Source: Niastella sp. OAS944
GTDB taxonomy: Bacteria > Bacteroidota > Bacteroidia > Chitinophagales > Chitinophagaceae
Length of the DNA: 64,000 nucleotides
Assembly (NCBI GenBank): GCA_024809215.1
Contig: JANUBW010000002.1
Coordinates: 682,001 to 746,000 of the forward strand
Reading direction: 5' to 3'
Shown: piece by piece, positions 35,284-44,850 of the stretch
Layout of the letters: each line of letters opens with the position of its first letter
Position numbering within the stretch: position 1 is the first letter of the stretch
Notes under the pieces: model-generated
The model's input: the letters and a program-made list of their open reading frames with translations, nothing else
Told to the model about the DNA's origin: nothing
Databases searched by the model: none
Position numbers and translations under genes: made by a program

Positions 35284-36483
35284 ATGGACCTACGATCAGA
35301 TTATCCCTTTTGGTTACTTGATAAAGGCATTCTGTATACCTATCCTTCACTATTAAACGATATTAAAACCGATGTGGCCATTATGGGCGCCGGCATTAGC
35401 GGAGCATTGGCCGCCTGGCACCTGCGCCATGCCGGGTTTAAAACGGTGATCGTAGATAAACGGCATGTAGGCATGGGCAGCACCGCCGCCAGCACAGCCC
35501 TGTTGCAATATGAAATAGATACGCCGCTAAGCGAACTTATAATCAAACGCGGTGAACGCGATGCGGTAAGAAGCTACCTGCTTTGTTTAAAAGCGATAGA
35601 TGATCTTGAAGCAATTTGTGGCAACTGGAAGGAAGCCGCATTTACCAGGCGGCCCAGCCTGCAATACGCCAGTTATAAAAAAGATGTTGCCTTATTAAAA
35701 AAAGAATATGAACTGCGGAAACAACATGGCATTGCCGTACAATGGCTCAATGACAATGATATTAAGAACAAGTTTGGTTTTGAAAAAGATGCAGGCATTC
35801 TCTCTCGCGACGCGGCCGAAGTAAAAGCATATAGTTTAACCCATGCATTACTGCATAAGTGCCGGTCATTAGGGGTAGAAGTTTATGATCATACTGCCAT
35901 TACACATTTCAGTGAGCACAAAAACGGCGTTGAACTGAAAACCGAAGATGGCAAAAAGATAAAAGCCCGCAAGCTGGTCATTGCCTGCGGTTATGAATCG
36001 GCCCAATACGTACCGAAAAAGATACAAACCCTGCAATCAACCTATGCCATCGTAAGCGAGCCCGCTACTACAGACCATCATTGGTACCGCAATGCCTTGA
36101 TTTGGGAAACGGCCCGCCCCTATTTATACCTGCGCACCACCGACGACAATCGTATTGTAATTGGCGGCAAGGACGACGATTTTTCTGACCCGCGTAAACG
36201 CGATAAAGCCCTGCCCGTTAAAGCAAAAGCTTTGGAACAGGCTTTTAAAAAACTTTTTCCTAATATTCACTTCCGCACCGATTTTAAATGGGCCGGCACC
36301 TTTGCTTCCACAAAAGACGGACTTCCTTACATTGGCCATTTACCTGGTAAACCCCACACCTATTTTGCACTTGGCTTTGGCGGTAATGGCATCACGTTCA
36401 GTGTGCTGGCAGCTCAAATGATCACCAATATGGCCCTGGGTTTGCAGGATGATGATGCCAGATTGTTCAATTTCAATCGCTGA
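35284..36483 (+). CDS. FAD-dependent oxidoreductase (DAO/glycine-oxidase-like)
   Basis: 399 residues with a dinucleotide-binding GAGISG (35-40) and C-terminal GLPYIGHLPG followed by YFALGFGGNGITF, the DAO-family FAD loops. The middle is the substrate domain (ALLHKCRSLGVEVYDHT). First of three plus-strand genes (FAD, FAD-Rieske, SDR); a 95-nt gap to the next. Paralogue of the next gene in organisation, lacking the Rieske tail. Cytoplasmic; substrate unknown. Confidence 0.88.
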   Translation: MDLRSDYPFWLLDKGILYTYPSLLNDIKTDVAIMGAGISGALAAWHLRHAGFKTVIVDKRHVGMGSTAASTALLQYEIDTPLSELIIKRGERDAVRSYLLCLKAIDDLEAICGNWKEAAFTRRPSLQYASYKKDVALLKKEYELRKQHGIAVQWLNDNDIKNKFGFEKDAGILSRDAAEVKAYSLTHALLHKCRSLGVEVYDHTAITHFSEHKNGVELKTEDGKKIKARKLVIACGYESAQYVPKKIQTLQSTYAIVSEPATTDHHWYRNALIWETARPYLYLRTTDDNRIVIGGKDDDFSDPRKRDKALPVKAKALEQAFKKLFPNIHFRTDFKWAGTFASTKDGLPYIGHLPGKPHTYFALGFGGNGITFSVLAAQMITNMALGLQDDDARLFNFNR

Positions 36484-36578
36484 TGTTCACCATGCGGGGA
36501 ATTTTTTCCCTGTATATCTTATTTTTTCTACATCAATAATCCATTGATTGCAGGATGAAATTTGCAGTACTTATATAA

Positions 36579-38114
36579 ATGAGTATTATGATAGCAAGAG
36601 ATGGGGCAAACGAAAGCCTTTGGCAAAATACTTCACAAGCATATATTCCTACAACACAAATAGATATCTCTAAAAATTACGATGTAGTAATAGCCGGCGG
36701 TGGCATTACCGGTATTAGCACCGCTTTGCAATTACAACAGGCAGGCCTGCGCTGTATAGTACTTGAAGCGCATAGCCTGTGCTTTGGTACAACTGGTGGC
36801 ACCACGGCCCACCTTAATACCTTGCTCGATACGCCTTACAATACCATTGCCGGTAATTTTGGAAAGGAAGGTGCATCGCTGGTGGCACAGGCGGTACGGG
36901 AATCGCTGAATACAGTAAAAGCCAACATCGAGCGGTATCAGATAGATTGTAATTATGAAGAAGCCACTGCTTATCTCTTTTCACAGGACGAAGATCAAAC
37001 AAAGGAACTGGAATCAATACGCGAAGCAACTGTAGAAGCAGGTGTTGCCACAGCGTATACCAGTACTATACCGGTGCCTATACCATTTGAAAAAGCGCTT
37101 GAAATAAAGAACCAGGCAAAATTCCATCCCACCAGGTATGTAATGGCGTTGGCCAAAGCATTTGAAGAAGCCGGCGGTACTATTATAGAGAATTGTCGTG
37201 TAACGGCAACCGATAATGCCGACCCACTGGTTATTAAAACAAACCAGGGCGATATTCAAACATCATGGCTTATATATGCTACGCATATACCACCCGGTGT
37301 AAACCTGGTGCATCTGCGGTGTGCGCCTTACCGGTCATATGCAATGGCAGTACGGCTTGCAGACGAAAACTATCCTGCAGGGCTTGCCTACGATATGTAC
37401 GATCCCTACCATTATTACCGAACACAGTTGATAGATGGTACGCCCTATCTTATTGCCGGTGGTGAAGATCATAAAACCGCTCATGAAGAAAACACCAATA
37501 CGCCTTTTGCAAAACTCGAAAGCCACATTCGCAAATTCTTCAATGTAAAAGAGATCACCAACCGATGGTCGTCACAATACTTTGAACCCGCCGACGGGCT
37601 GCCTTATATTGGCCATATGCCGGGCAAACCAGGTAAAATACTGGTGGCAACCGGTTATGGCGGCAATGGCATTACCTATAGTCATGTTGCAGCGCGATTG
37701 CTAAGCAGTATTGTACTGAATATAGAAAGCCCCTATATAAAACTGTTCGATCCCAACCGCATAAAACCCATTGCCGGCTTCACCAATTTTGTAAAAGAAA
37801 ATGTTGATGTAGCCAAACAATTAATAACCGGGTTCTTTTCAAAAGAAAAGATCCACGAGTTGGCCGATATAGCACCCGGTGAGGGAAAAATAGTTAAACA
37901 TGATGGCCATACACTCGCTTTATATAAAGATGAAGCAGGCCAGGTGCATGCCATTAATCCCCGGTGCCCCCATTTAAAATGTACAGTAAGCTGGAACCTT
38001 ACCGAAAAAACCTGGGATTGCCCCTGTCATGGCGCCCGCTATAATGCCAATGGCGAAGTATTAACGGGCCCGGCCGACATGGACCTTGAAAAGATCAATT
38101 TGCAAAAACCATAA
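36579..38114 (+). CDS. FAD-dependent oxidoreductase fused to a C-terminal Rieske [2Fe-2S] domain
   Basis: 511 residues. DAO fold: GGGITGIS (40-47), late GLPYIGHMPG and GYGGNGITYS. A Rieske domain then follows: Cys463-x-His465 and Cys481-x-x-His484 in RCPHLKC and CPCHGARY bind a 2Fe-2S cluster. The fusion suggests electrons pass between flavin and the cluster. It sits between a shorter FAD paralogue and an SDR, in one direction, 24 nt before the SDR. Family seen in several bacteria; natural substrate not known. Confidence 0.92.
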   Translation: MSIMIARDGANESLWQNTSQAYIPTTQIDISKNYDVVIAGGGITGISTALQLQQAGLRCIVLEAHSLCFGTTGGTTAHLNTLLDTPYNTIAGNFGKEGASLVAQAVRESLNTVKANIERYQIDCNYEEATAYLFSQDEDQTKELESIREATVEAGVATAYTSTIPVPIPFEKALEIKNQAKFHPTRYVMALAKAFEEAGGTIIENCRVTATDNADPLVIKTNQGDIQTSWLIYATHIPPGVNLVHLRCAPYRSYAMAVRLADENYPAGLAYDMYDPYHYYRTQLIDGTPYLIAGGEDHKTAHEENTNTPFAKLESHIRKFFNVKEITNRWSSQYFEPADGLPYIGHMPGKPGKILVATGYGGNGITYSHVAARLLSSIVLNIESPYIKLFDPNRIKPIAGFTNFVKENVDVAKQLITGFFSKEKIHELADIAPGEGKIVKHDGHTLALYKDEAGQVHAINPRCPHLKCTVSWNLTEKTWDCPCHGARYNANGEVLTGPADMDLEKINLQKP

Positions 38115-38138
38115 CTATTAAATTATTAACCTGTAAAT

Positions 38139-38999
38139 ATGAAACCGAACCAAACCACCGATACAAAAGAACAACAACAACCTGCTGTTACCAGCGAAAA
38201 ACAAATGGAGCATACGCCGGTTGTTGATGATGTAAACCATAAACCCAGTGGCAAGTTAAAAGGTAAAATTGCGCTTATCACCGGGGGTGGTAGCGGTATT
38301 GGAAAAGCGGTAGCCATTTTGTTTGCAAAAGAAGGCGCCAAAGTAGTCATTAACTATTACAAGGGCGACGAGGATGCAAAGGACGCGGAAGCATTGATCA
38401 AAAAATATGGCGGTGAATCGTTATTGATACAGGGTGATATAAGCGAAGAAGCATTTTGCCGGCAACTGGTTGAGCAAACCATTCAGCATTTTGGCCGAAT
38501 AGACATACTGGTTAATAATGCCGGCACTCAGCACCATACCGAAAGCATTGAAGATATAAAGACCGAAGACCTCATACGTACCTTCCAGGTGAATGTTTTT
38601 GCCATGATATGGATAACCCAGAGCGCAATACCACATATGCCTAAAGGTAGTTCGATCATTAATACCACCTCGGTAACCGCCTATCAGGGCCATGGGCAAT
38701 TACTCGACTATTCCGCTACCAAAGGCGCTATTGTCGCATTTACCCGAAGCCTTTCGGCCAGTTTGGCCCATAAAGAGATAAGGGTGAATGGGGTGGCCCC
38801 CGGCCCTATTTGGACACCGCTTGCCATGAGCAGTTTTGATAAAGAAAGCAATAAACACCATGGCGAAGATACCCCTTTACAAAGAGCTGGCGAACCCGCT
38901 GAGGTGGCGCCCAGTTATTTGTTCCTGGCCTCAAAAGATGCATCATATATGACCGGACAGGTGCTTCATCCCAACGGTGGCTCTATCATCAATGGCTAG
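38139..38999 (+). CDS. SDR family oxidoreductase (YghA/glucose-dehydrogenase-like)
   Basis: 286 residues. N-terminal extension rich in Gln/Thr (about 40 residues), then TGGGSGIGKA (48-57), LVNNAGT (124-130), and catalytic Tyr191/Lys195 in YSATKGA. The extended N-terminus and the FQVNVFAMIWITQ stretch fit the YghA-like stress SDR group. Last gene of the FAD/Rieske/SDR set and likely uses NAD(P)H. Its end overlaps the opposing mscS gene by 11 nt. Confidence 0.92.
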   Translation: MKPNQTTDTKEQQQPAVTSEKQMEHTPVVDDVNHKPSGKLKGKIALITGGGSGIGKAVAILFAKEGAKVVINYYKGDEDAKDAEALIKKYGGESLLIQGDISEEAFCRQLVEQTIQHFGRIDILVNNAGTQHHTESIEDIKTEDLIRTFQVNVFAMIWITQSAIPHMPKGSSIINTTSVTAYQGHGQLLDYSATKGAIVAFTRSLSASLAHKEIRVNGVAPGPIWTPLAMSSFDKESNKHHGEDTPLQRAGEPAEVAPSYLFLASKDASYMTGQVLHPNGGSIING

Positions 39000-39816
39000 G
39001 TTCGGGCGGCGGCATAATAGCTTCATGCACCTTTCTTATAATTTTATCGCGGGTATTGTTATACCCGTTATCAATAGAGTTATCGATATAACAATGTATT
39101 TCCATTTTTATGGTATCGCCATTGTAATCGGTAAGCAGTACCTGAACTTTATCGTCCTTTACTTCGGGTATGGGCTCCAGCGCCTTTCTTACACGGTCCT
39201 CAATATCTATAATGTTCGATTTTGCCGGCAGCGTAAGCGCCACATCAATACGGCGTTTGCCACTAAGCGAATAATTGGTGATCGGTTTTTGAAAGATCTC
39301 TTTATTAGGCACCATTATATGCAGCCCGTCGAATGTGCGAATGGTTGTTGACCGCAACTGTATATCTTCTACTATTCCCGTAAAGCCATTTGTATTGATA
39401 ATATTGCCTACATCGAATGGCTTTTTGAAAATGATAAATACGCCTGAGATAAAATTGGCCGTCAGGTCCTGGAACGCAAACCCCAATGCCAGGCCAATGA
39501 TACCGGCCCCGGCCAGCAATGAAGAGATGGTTTTATCAAGATGTAACAACTGCAGACTTATAAACAGCCCTACAAACAAAATAAGGATAAAGAATATACT
39601 TGAAAAAAGTCCGCTGATGGCAGGCTTATGCGAGATCCTGAGTAAAAGGTTATAAATAATTTTTCGCAGGAATTTTGCCAGAAAAAAGAAAACGGTAAAA
39701 ATAAGGATAGCCAAAACCAGGTTGGGAAGCATTTTAATTAAAGCCTCTAACCACCTCGCCAACTTATCACGCACTAACACAAACCACTTTTCCATAACAG
39801 ATAACATTTGTTGCAT
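38989..39816 (-). CDS. MscS-type small mechanosensitive ion channel
   Basis: 275 residues, three predicted transmembrane helices: about 28-52 (NLVLAILIFTVFFFLAKFL), 67-90 and 97-120, the last with the Gly/Ala-rich pore helix LLAGAGIIGLALGFAFQDL. The cytoplasmic part has GFTGIVEDIQLRSTTIRTFD and PNKEIFQKPITNY, both MscS hallmarks. Provides tension-gated release of solutes. Confidence 0.94.
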   Translation of the reverse strand: MQQMLSVMEKWFVLVRDKLARWLEALIKMLPNLVLAILIFTVFFFLAKFLRKIIYNLLLRISHKPAISGLFSSIFFILILFVGLFISLQLLHLDKTISSLLAGAGIIGLALGFAFQDLTANFISGVFIIFKKPFDVGNIINTNGFTGIVEDIQLRSTTIRTFDGLHIMVPNKEIFQKPITNYSLSGKRRIDVALTLPAKSNIIDIEDRVRKALEPIPEVKDDKVQVLLTDYNGDTIKMEIHCYIDNSIDNGYNNTRDKIIRKVHEAIMPPPEPSH

Positions 39817-39943
39817 AACTGTTTCGGCTAGTAAATCAGTGCCAACTGCACGGTTACCCTGTAATGGGGAAACCCCACCCCACTTATCACTTTTTTAAAT
39901 AGCTGCTTTTCTTTCTTTGTACATTTAAAGAAACATTACTTGT

Positions 39944-42019
39944 ATGAACCGCATCCTCTTCATGCTGGCTTTACTTTCATCTACTGCTGTACAGGCACAA
40001 AAAGGCGCAACGGTATCATTTGAAAAATGGTTAAGCCTGAAACAGGTATCAAGCCCGTTGATATCGCCCGATGGCAGAACGTTGGTATATACAGTAAACA
40101 CTACCGACTGGGCAAACAATGCCTACGATGCCGAGCTTTGGATGAGCCGCGATGGAGAGGCCGCCGTACAACTCACGCGTACGGCTAAAGGAAGCAGTTT
40201 TGCCGCCCGTTTTACACCCGATAGCCGCTTTGTAAGCTTTTTGGCCGACCGTGGCGATAAAACCCAGCTGTTTATTATTTCAGTATCGGGTGGCGAAGCC
40301 CTGCCTGTCACCAAAGAAGAAGACGGTATTAATGCATACGAGTGGAATTTGGCAGGCACACAGATCGTTCTTTCGAAAACCGAGCCGGACAGCAAACAGG
40401 ATAAAACGTTAAAAGACAGATATGGCGCTTTTGGCGTTGAGGGCGAAGAATACAAACACCGGCATTTATGGTTACTCAATTTCAATTACGACTCTATTGT
40501 ATTGGCCGGTCAGCTTCCCTGTTACGACAGTAAAAAAGACTCTACCCAAAAAGACTCAGTAACCACCGGCAAAAAAGATTGTTTTACATTACCGGTACCC
40601 AAACGATTGACAGAAGGCAATTTCACCGTATCCAATTTTGCCTGGAGCCCCGATGGAAAACAGGTTCTTTTAAACAAGGTAGCCAATCCACTGATCTTGT
40701 CGGGTATTACGTCAGACATTGCATTATTAACGGTAGATACGAAAAAGATGGAAACACTGGTATCGAACCCAACCGGGGATTTTCTCAACCGGTGGAGCCC
40801 CGATGGAAGGTCTTTTACCTATGAAAGTAGTCTTAATGACAGTATTTCAGAATATTACAAAAACAATCGCGTATTCATATATGATATAGCTACGAAAACA
40901 AGCCGCGAAATAGCCACTGATATCGACGAATACCGTTCGGTTATGGGTTGGAACCAACATGGCTTGTTTGTTGCGGCGCAGGAAAAAACCAGGAACAAAC
41001 TCTATACAGTTGATATAAAGACCGGCAAAACCCAATTGGTGACTCTTCCCTACGATTTGATCAACAACATTTCTTTTAGCCGCAACACCGATAAAATTGC
41101 CCTATCGGCCCGCAATCATACCGGCCTAAGCGAAATTTACATGGGCAGTTTTAAACAGCCCTTAAAAAAGGTAACCAATAGCACCGGCCAAATAACAGGC
41201 TGGAATACGCCTGTAAATGAAATTATACAATGGAAAAGCAAAGACAGCACTGTTATCGAAGGTATTTTGTTAAAGCCCGCCAATTACAATGCGCAAAAAA
41301 AATATCCATTGCTGGTTGTAATACATGGCGGCCCAACAGGCACCGATCTCCCCGACCCTGCTGCTATTTATGTATATCCCCTGATGCAATGGGTTGAAAA
41401 AGGTGCCCTGGTGTTACGGGTAAATTACCGCGGCAGCGCCGGATATGGCGAAAAGTTCCGCTCGCTCAATGTGCGCAACCTCGGTGTAGGCGACATGTGG
41501 GATGTGGTGAGCGGTATCGATTACTTAAACAGCAAAGGAATGATCGATACCTCGAAAATGGGCGCCATGGGCTGGAGCCAGGGTGGTTATATTTCAGCAT
41601 TCTTAACAACCAACACCCATATTTTTAAAGCCATTTCGGTAGGCGCCGGTATTTCAAACTGGGTCACATACTATGTGAACACCGATATAACACCGTTCAC
41701 CCGTCAATATTTGCAAAACACGCCCTGGAACGATATGGATATCTATCTTAAAACATCGCCCATGACCAATATTAACCAGGCCACCACTCCCACACTCATA
41801 CAACATGGCGAATTCGACAAACGGGTGCCCATTCCCAACGCCTATGAATTATATCGCGGGCTGCAAGATAGAAAAGTGCCATCGCGACTGATCGTTTACA
41901 AAGGATTTGGTCATGGTATTAACAAACCCAAGGAACGTTTGGCAGCTATATGGCATAATTGGCAGTGGTTTAACAAATACGTGTTTGGCGACAAAGAAGA
42001 AGCTATTCCTACAGAATAA
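39944..42019 (+). CDS. S9 family peptidase (acylaminoacyl/dipeptidyl-peptidase-like)
   Basis: 691 residues with a signal peptide to about residue 19 (SSTAVQAQ). An N-terminal beta-propeller (about 30-420, with WSPDG-type blade turns) precedes the alpha/beta hydrolase domain. Catalytic triad: Ser545 in GWSQGGY, Asp625 in GEFDKRVP and His657 in GFGHGIN. Likely periplasmic exopeptidase acting on short peptides. Single gene; spacing to MscS is 127 nt, divergent. Confidence 0.93.
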   Translation: MNRILFMLALLSSTAVQAQKGATVSFEKWLSLKQVSSPLISPDGRTLVYTVNTTDWANNAYDAELWMSRDGEAAVQLTRTAKGSSFAARFTPDSRFVSFLADRGDKTQLFIISVSGGEALPVTKEEDGINAYEWNLAGTQIVLSKTEPDSKQDKTLKDRYGAFGVEGEEYKHRHLWLLNFNYDSIVLAGQLPCYDSKKDSTQKDSVTTGKKDCFTLPVPKRLTEGNFTVSNFAWSPDGKQVLLNKVANPLILSGITSDIALLTVDTKKMETLVSNPTGDFLNRWSPDGRSFTYESSLNDSISEYYKNNRVFIYDIATKTSREIATDIDEYRSVMGWNQHGLFVAAQEKTRNKLYTVDIKTGKTQLVTLPYDLINNISFSRNTDKIALSARNHTGLSEIYMGSFKQPLKKVTNSTGQITGWNTPVNEIIQWKSKDSTVIEGILLKPANYNAQKKYPLLVVIHGGPTGTDLPDPAAIYVYPLMQWVEKGALVLRVNYRGSAGYGEKFRSLNVRNLGVGDMWDVVSGIDYLNSKGMIDTSKMGAMGWSQGGYISAFLTTNTHIFKAISVGAGISNWVTYYVNTDITPFTRQYLQNTPWNDMDIYLKTSPMTNINQATTPTLIQHGEFDKRVPIPNAYELYRGLQDRKVPSRLIVYKGFGHGINKPKERLAAIWHNWQWFNKYVFGDKEEAIPTE

Positions 42020-42707
42020 ACGAAGTGTTTTTGCTAAAAAGCGAAAAGACAAAAACGCCAAAGATGCATTAACAAAATCTCAACTTCTTCTTTGTGTTAA
42101 ACTGAAATTTTAATGTGCGCCTTTGCATTTTTATACCAGAAAAAATGATTAAATTAGGATAGCAGATTAAAAAAACTTCCAATTGCTATTAGTTGAAAGG
42201 ATACATTGTATCACTTTGGGCATGAAGCGTTCTCTAATGAAAAAAATAATATTTGACCGGCATAATTTTTGATCTTTTATCATTGGAAGTATTAACATAA
42301 ACAGTGTGTTTGCAAAGTGGGGGAAGCATTACACAGAACTTCACACAGGTACCAGATCGATTGACGAAACACAATTCTATCTCCACCATTTTGGGAACCT
42401 CTTACTGAAAGCATTGCTTGCTTGAGCATACCTGATACATGCAGCAAAATACAGGTATTCGCTGTCTAACAAAGTAGAATTATTGAATCATATTATCCTC
42501 TTTTTAGCTCCACCCTATTGAGCCGATAGTATGTGACCGAACCTTTTTAACACCGCTAACGAATCCGAAGAAAGACGAATTGTACAACACTGTATCCTAT
42601 TTACTGTTTTAGATCGGAACTATAAGTTATTAAGCCAGTTTATACGCTTCGTATAAGACGATGACCTCTTTTGTATTGTTTTTTTTGTCACTAAAAATTT
42701 AAGAGAT
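42020..42707. other. 688-nt gene-free spacer with a perfect 7-3-7 dyad near its end
   Basis: No plausible gene on either strand. The stretch is AT-rich, without word repeats. TTATACG-CTT-CGTATAA (42640-42656) is a perfect inverted repeat 51 nt before the next ATG; it may be an operator or a leader hairpin. GATACATTGTATC near 42196 is a weaker dyad. Confidence 0.4.
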
Positions 42708-43130
42708 ATGAAAAAAGAACACACCTCCCTTTTCAGCAATCTCTTTGGTGCAAAGGGCAAACCTGCAGAGTCTGAAAGATCAACACCAGTTGTTATCACT
42801 TCTTACTCTCAGCCGCATGTATTGCAACAAAGAATGAAGGAAGAAAAGCTGTCACATGGTGAAACAGTGACTGCTAACATTTCACCGGTTAGATTGGAAA
42901 GCAATTTCGGTAAAATGGTTCTTTACTTCTGTCCAATGCAATCAATTGAGATAACTGAGAAGGTGAATGCCGGTGACGGAGGCAGCTTACCGGCTGAAGC
43001 AATTATTGATGGGCTAACAGTTCCAGGAAACTGCAAACCCGGCTTGTACACATTAAAAAATGTAACTTTATCCTCTAACGGAACCATGCAGGTAATAGCT
43101 ACCGAAAATACCATGTGGGAAAGTGTTTAG
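42708..43130 (+). CDS. hypothetical protein, 140 aa
   Basis: Not recognised. Begins MKKEHTSLFSNLFGAKGKPA with no signal peptide. The middle has MVLYFCPMQSIEIT and the end GLYTLKNVTLSSNGTMQVIA, suggesting a small beta sandwich. It stands alone after a long AT-rich spacer, with a hairpin terminator 156 nt beyond the stop, so the transcript looks real. Confidence 0.65.
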   Translation: MKKEHTSLFSNLFGAKGKPAESERSTPVVITSYSQPHVLQQRMKEEKLSHGETVTANISPVRLESNFGKMVLYFCPMQSIEITEKVNAGDGGSLPAEAIIDGLTVPGNCKPGLYTLKNVTLSSNGTMQVIATENTMWESV

Positions 43131-43285
43131 TATGCATCAATGGTATAAAAGGGTGTCCAATGGAGTAAGAGTAAATTTTATGTGAAGCCAACAGAGTGCA
43201 GGATGCAGGTACATTTTCGTCTTTGTAATCCCTCGTCTGCAAATGTTTCATTATTATTTCTGCCTCACCAAACATGTCGAAATAT

Positions 43286-43322
43286 AAAACCCTCCCGGTT
43301 TCAGATCAGGAGGGTTTTTTTA
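43286..43322 (+). terminator. intrinsic terminator after the 140-aa gene
   Basis: AAAACCCTCC / GGAGGGTTTT stem followed by a T-run (TTTTTTT), with a 13-nt loop. Confidence 0.85.
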
Positions 43323-43423
43323 TTGGCAAAACTTGCTTGTAAAACATTATTGCAGCAGCAAAAGCATATATTTTTTTAGGGGGTATTTTAACCCCGTATT
43401 GCACAAAAGATAACCATACGTAG

Positions 43424-44164
43424 TTATATACTAAAACCACCATCGATTGTCAATGCAGCACCCGTCATAAAACGGCTTTCATTGGCAGCCAGGTAAACTA
43501 CCAGCTGAGCTATATCTTCAGGTGTGCCATAATGTTGTATGGCCATTGCATTGCGCAACATATCGGCATGGGGCGCATCCGCCGGGTTCATATCGGTATC
43601 AATGGGCCCTGGTTGAACCAGGTTTACCGTAATACCTTTTGACCCCAGATCGCGCGCCAGACCCTTTGTTAAGCCAATCAACGCAGTTTTGGTCATTGAA
43701 TACAAAGTACCTGTTGGGAAGGCAACCCGCTCAGCCATATTACTGCCAATGGTAATGATGCGGCCGCCATTCGGCATATTCGCAGCCGCTTTTTGTGAAG
43801 CGAGGAACACAGCACGCACATTCACGGCCATGTTGCTGTCGAAGTCTTCCAATGTATAATCGGCCAATGGTTTGGCAGTGTATACCCCGGCATTATTCAC
43901 CAAAATATCGATGCGGCCAAATTTGGCAACTGCTTTTTCAATTGCATTTGTAATACCATCGGGCGATGCATTGTCAACCTGAATGGCCAATGCCTGCTGT
44001 CCTGTCTTTTTGATCTCATCTGTTACTTCTTGCGCTTTGCCGGCTGCATTTACATAAGTGAACACTACATCGGCGCCTTCGGCAGCCACACGTTTAGCTA
44101 TACCCGCACCAATGCCGCGGCTTCCACCCGTAATAAATACAACCTTGTTCGTTAATCTCTTCAT
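43424..44164 (-). CDS. SDR family oxidoreductase (FabG-like)
   Basis: 246 residues with TGGSRGIGAGIAKR at residues 12-25, DILVNNAG, and a YSMTKTALIGL active-site block (Tyr, Lys). The ending SRFMTGAALTIDGGFSI is typical of FabG-like SDRs. Divergent from the HxlR regulator across 92 nt, which suggests the regulator controls it. Cytoplasmic; NAD(P)-dependent; substrate unknown, perhaps a quinone or carbonyl compound by analogy with HxlR-controlled reductases. Confidence 0.93.
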   Translation of the reverse strand: MKRLTNKVVFITGGSRGIGAGIAKRVAAEGADVVFTYVNAAGKAQEVTDEIKKTGQQALAIQVDNASPDGITNAIEKAVAKFGRIDILVNNAGVYTAKPLADYTLEDFDSNMAVNVRAVFLASQKAAANMPNGGRIITIGSNMAERVAFPTGTLYSMTKTALIGLTKGLARDLGSKGITVNLVQPGPIDTDMNPADAPHADMLRNAMAIQHYGTPEDIAQLVVYLAANESRFMTGAALTIDGGFSI

Positions 44165-44182
44165 GATTTACATTTTTATTAA

Positions 44183-44220
44183 TTGCAAAACTATCGGCCG
44201 CATAGTACATTTGCCGGTAC
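44183..44220. promoter_or_regulatory. divergent promoters and candidate HxlR site
   Basis: Plus strand: TTG 44183-44185, 20-nt spacer, TACATTTG 44206-44213 for hxlR. Minus strand: TAGTTTTG, 44186-44193, for the SDR. Over both lies ACTAT(7 nt)ATAGT (44190-44206), and GTAC(8 nt)GTAC-like repeats (44205-44220). The sites overlap both -33/-7 regions, so one bound regulator could cover both promoters. Confidence 0.5.
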
Positions 44221-44256
44221 ATATAACGTTGTTAGGTACTATCAAAAATGTAAGTA

Positions 44257-44604
44257 ATGCGAAAGGAGAATTCAACCAATACCATCAACAAACAAAGAAA
44301 TGAACAGGTATGCGGTATGTTCTATACCCTCAGTGTTGTTGGCGGCAGATGGAAACCTGCTATCCTGTGGCGGCTCACCCATGGCAAAATGAGGTACAGC
44401 GAATTACGCGATTCCATTTCCATTGTAACGGAGCGAATGCTGGTTTTACAATTACGTGAGCTGGAAAAGGATGGACTGATAAAAAGGCTTGTATATGCCG
44501 AAGTTCCGCCCCGGGTTGAATATGAGCTCACCCCCAAAGGCATTTCCCTGGTACCCATCTTACAAAGCCTGAGCGACTGGGGAGACGAAAACAGAATGGG
44601 CTAA
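44257..44604 (+). CDS. HxlR family transcriptional regulator
   Basis: 115 residues, winged-helix HxlR (DUF24) domain: CGMFYTLSVVGGRWKPAILW, GKMRYSELRDSI, ERMLVLQLRELEKDGLI. Cys19 lies just before the domain, as in redox-sensing HxlR proteins such as YodB and HypR, so thiol-reactive compounds may be the signal. Divergent from the SDR gene. Its stop codon lies inside the repeat that follows. Confidence 0.95.
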   Translation: MRKENSTNTINKQRNEQVCGMFYTLSVVGGRWKPAILWRLTHGKMRYSELRDSISIVTERMLVLQLRELEKDGLIKRLVYAEVPPRVEYELTPKGISLVPILQSLSDWGDENRMG

Positions 44605-44710
44605 TGAGATAATGGGCTAATGTGCTAATATGCTAATGGGCTAATATCCTAATGAGATAATGTGATAATCTGCTAATGTGATAATGTGATAATCTGCTAA
44701 TGTGATAATG
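44602..44710. repeat. octamer array TAATGTGA/TAATGTGC after hxlR (E2)
   Basis: 13 consecutive 8-bp units with no insertion or deletion, from the stop codon TAA at 44602 to 44705 (units such as TAATGTGA, TAATGTGC, TAATCTGC, TAATGGGC), then TAATG. A GCCTGAATTTCGGAG core follows, then TTGCCGA words to about 44800. The preceding codons AGA ATG GGC already look like a unit. Confidence 0.85.
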
Positions 44711-44810
44711 CCTGAATTTCGGAGTTCCTGATAATTATCAGCAGTTTGACCCGTCGGCTATTGCCGATTGCCGATATTGCCGATTGCCGACACCTTAGCC
44801 AGCATACTTT

Positions 44811-44844
44811 TTTGTACCATTGTTGCAAATTTCTCCTATTTTTG
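44811..44844 (+). promoter_or_regulatory. promoter of the small gene before the TonB receptor
   Basis: TTTG (44811-44814), 22-nt spacer, TATTTTTG (44837-44844). The ATG is at 44851, so the start would lie at or beside the start codon (leaderless or nearly so). Confidence 0.45.
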
Positions 44845-44850
44845 TACCCG

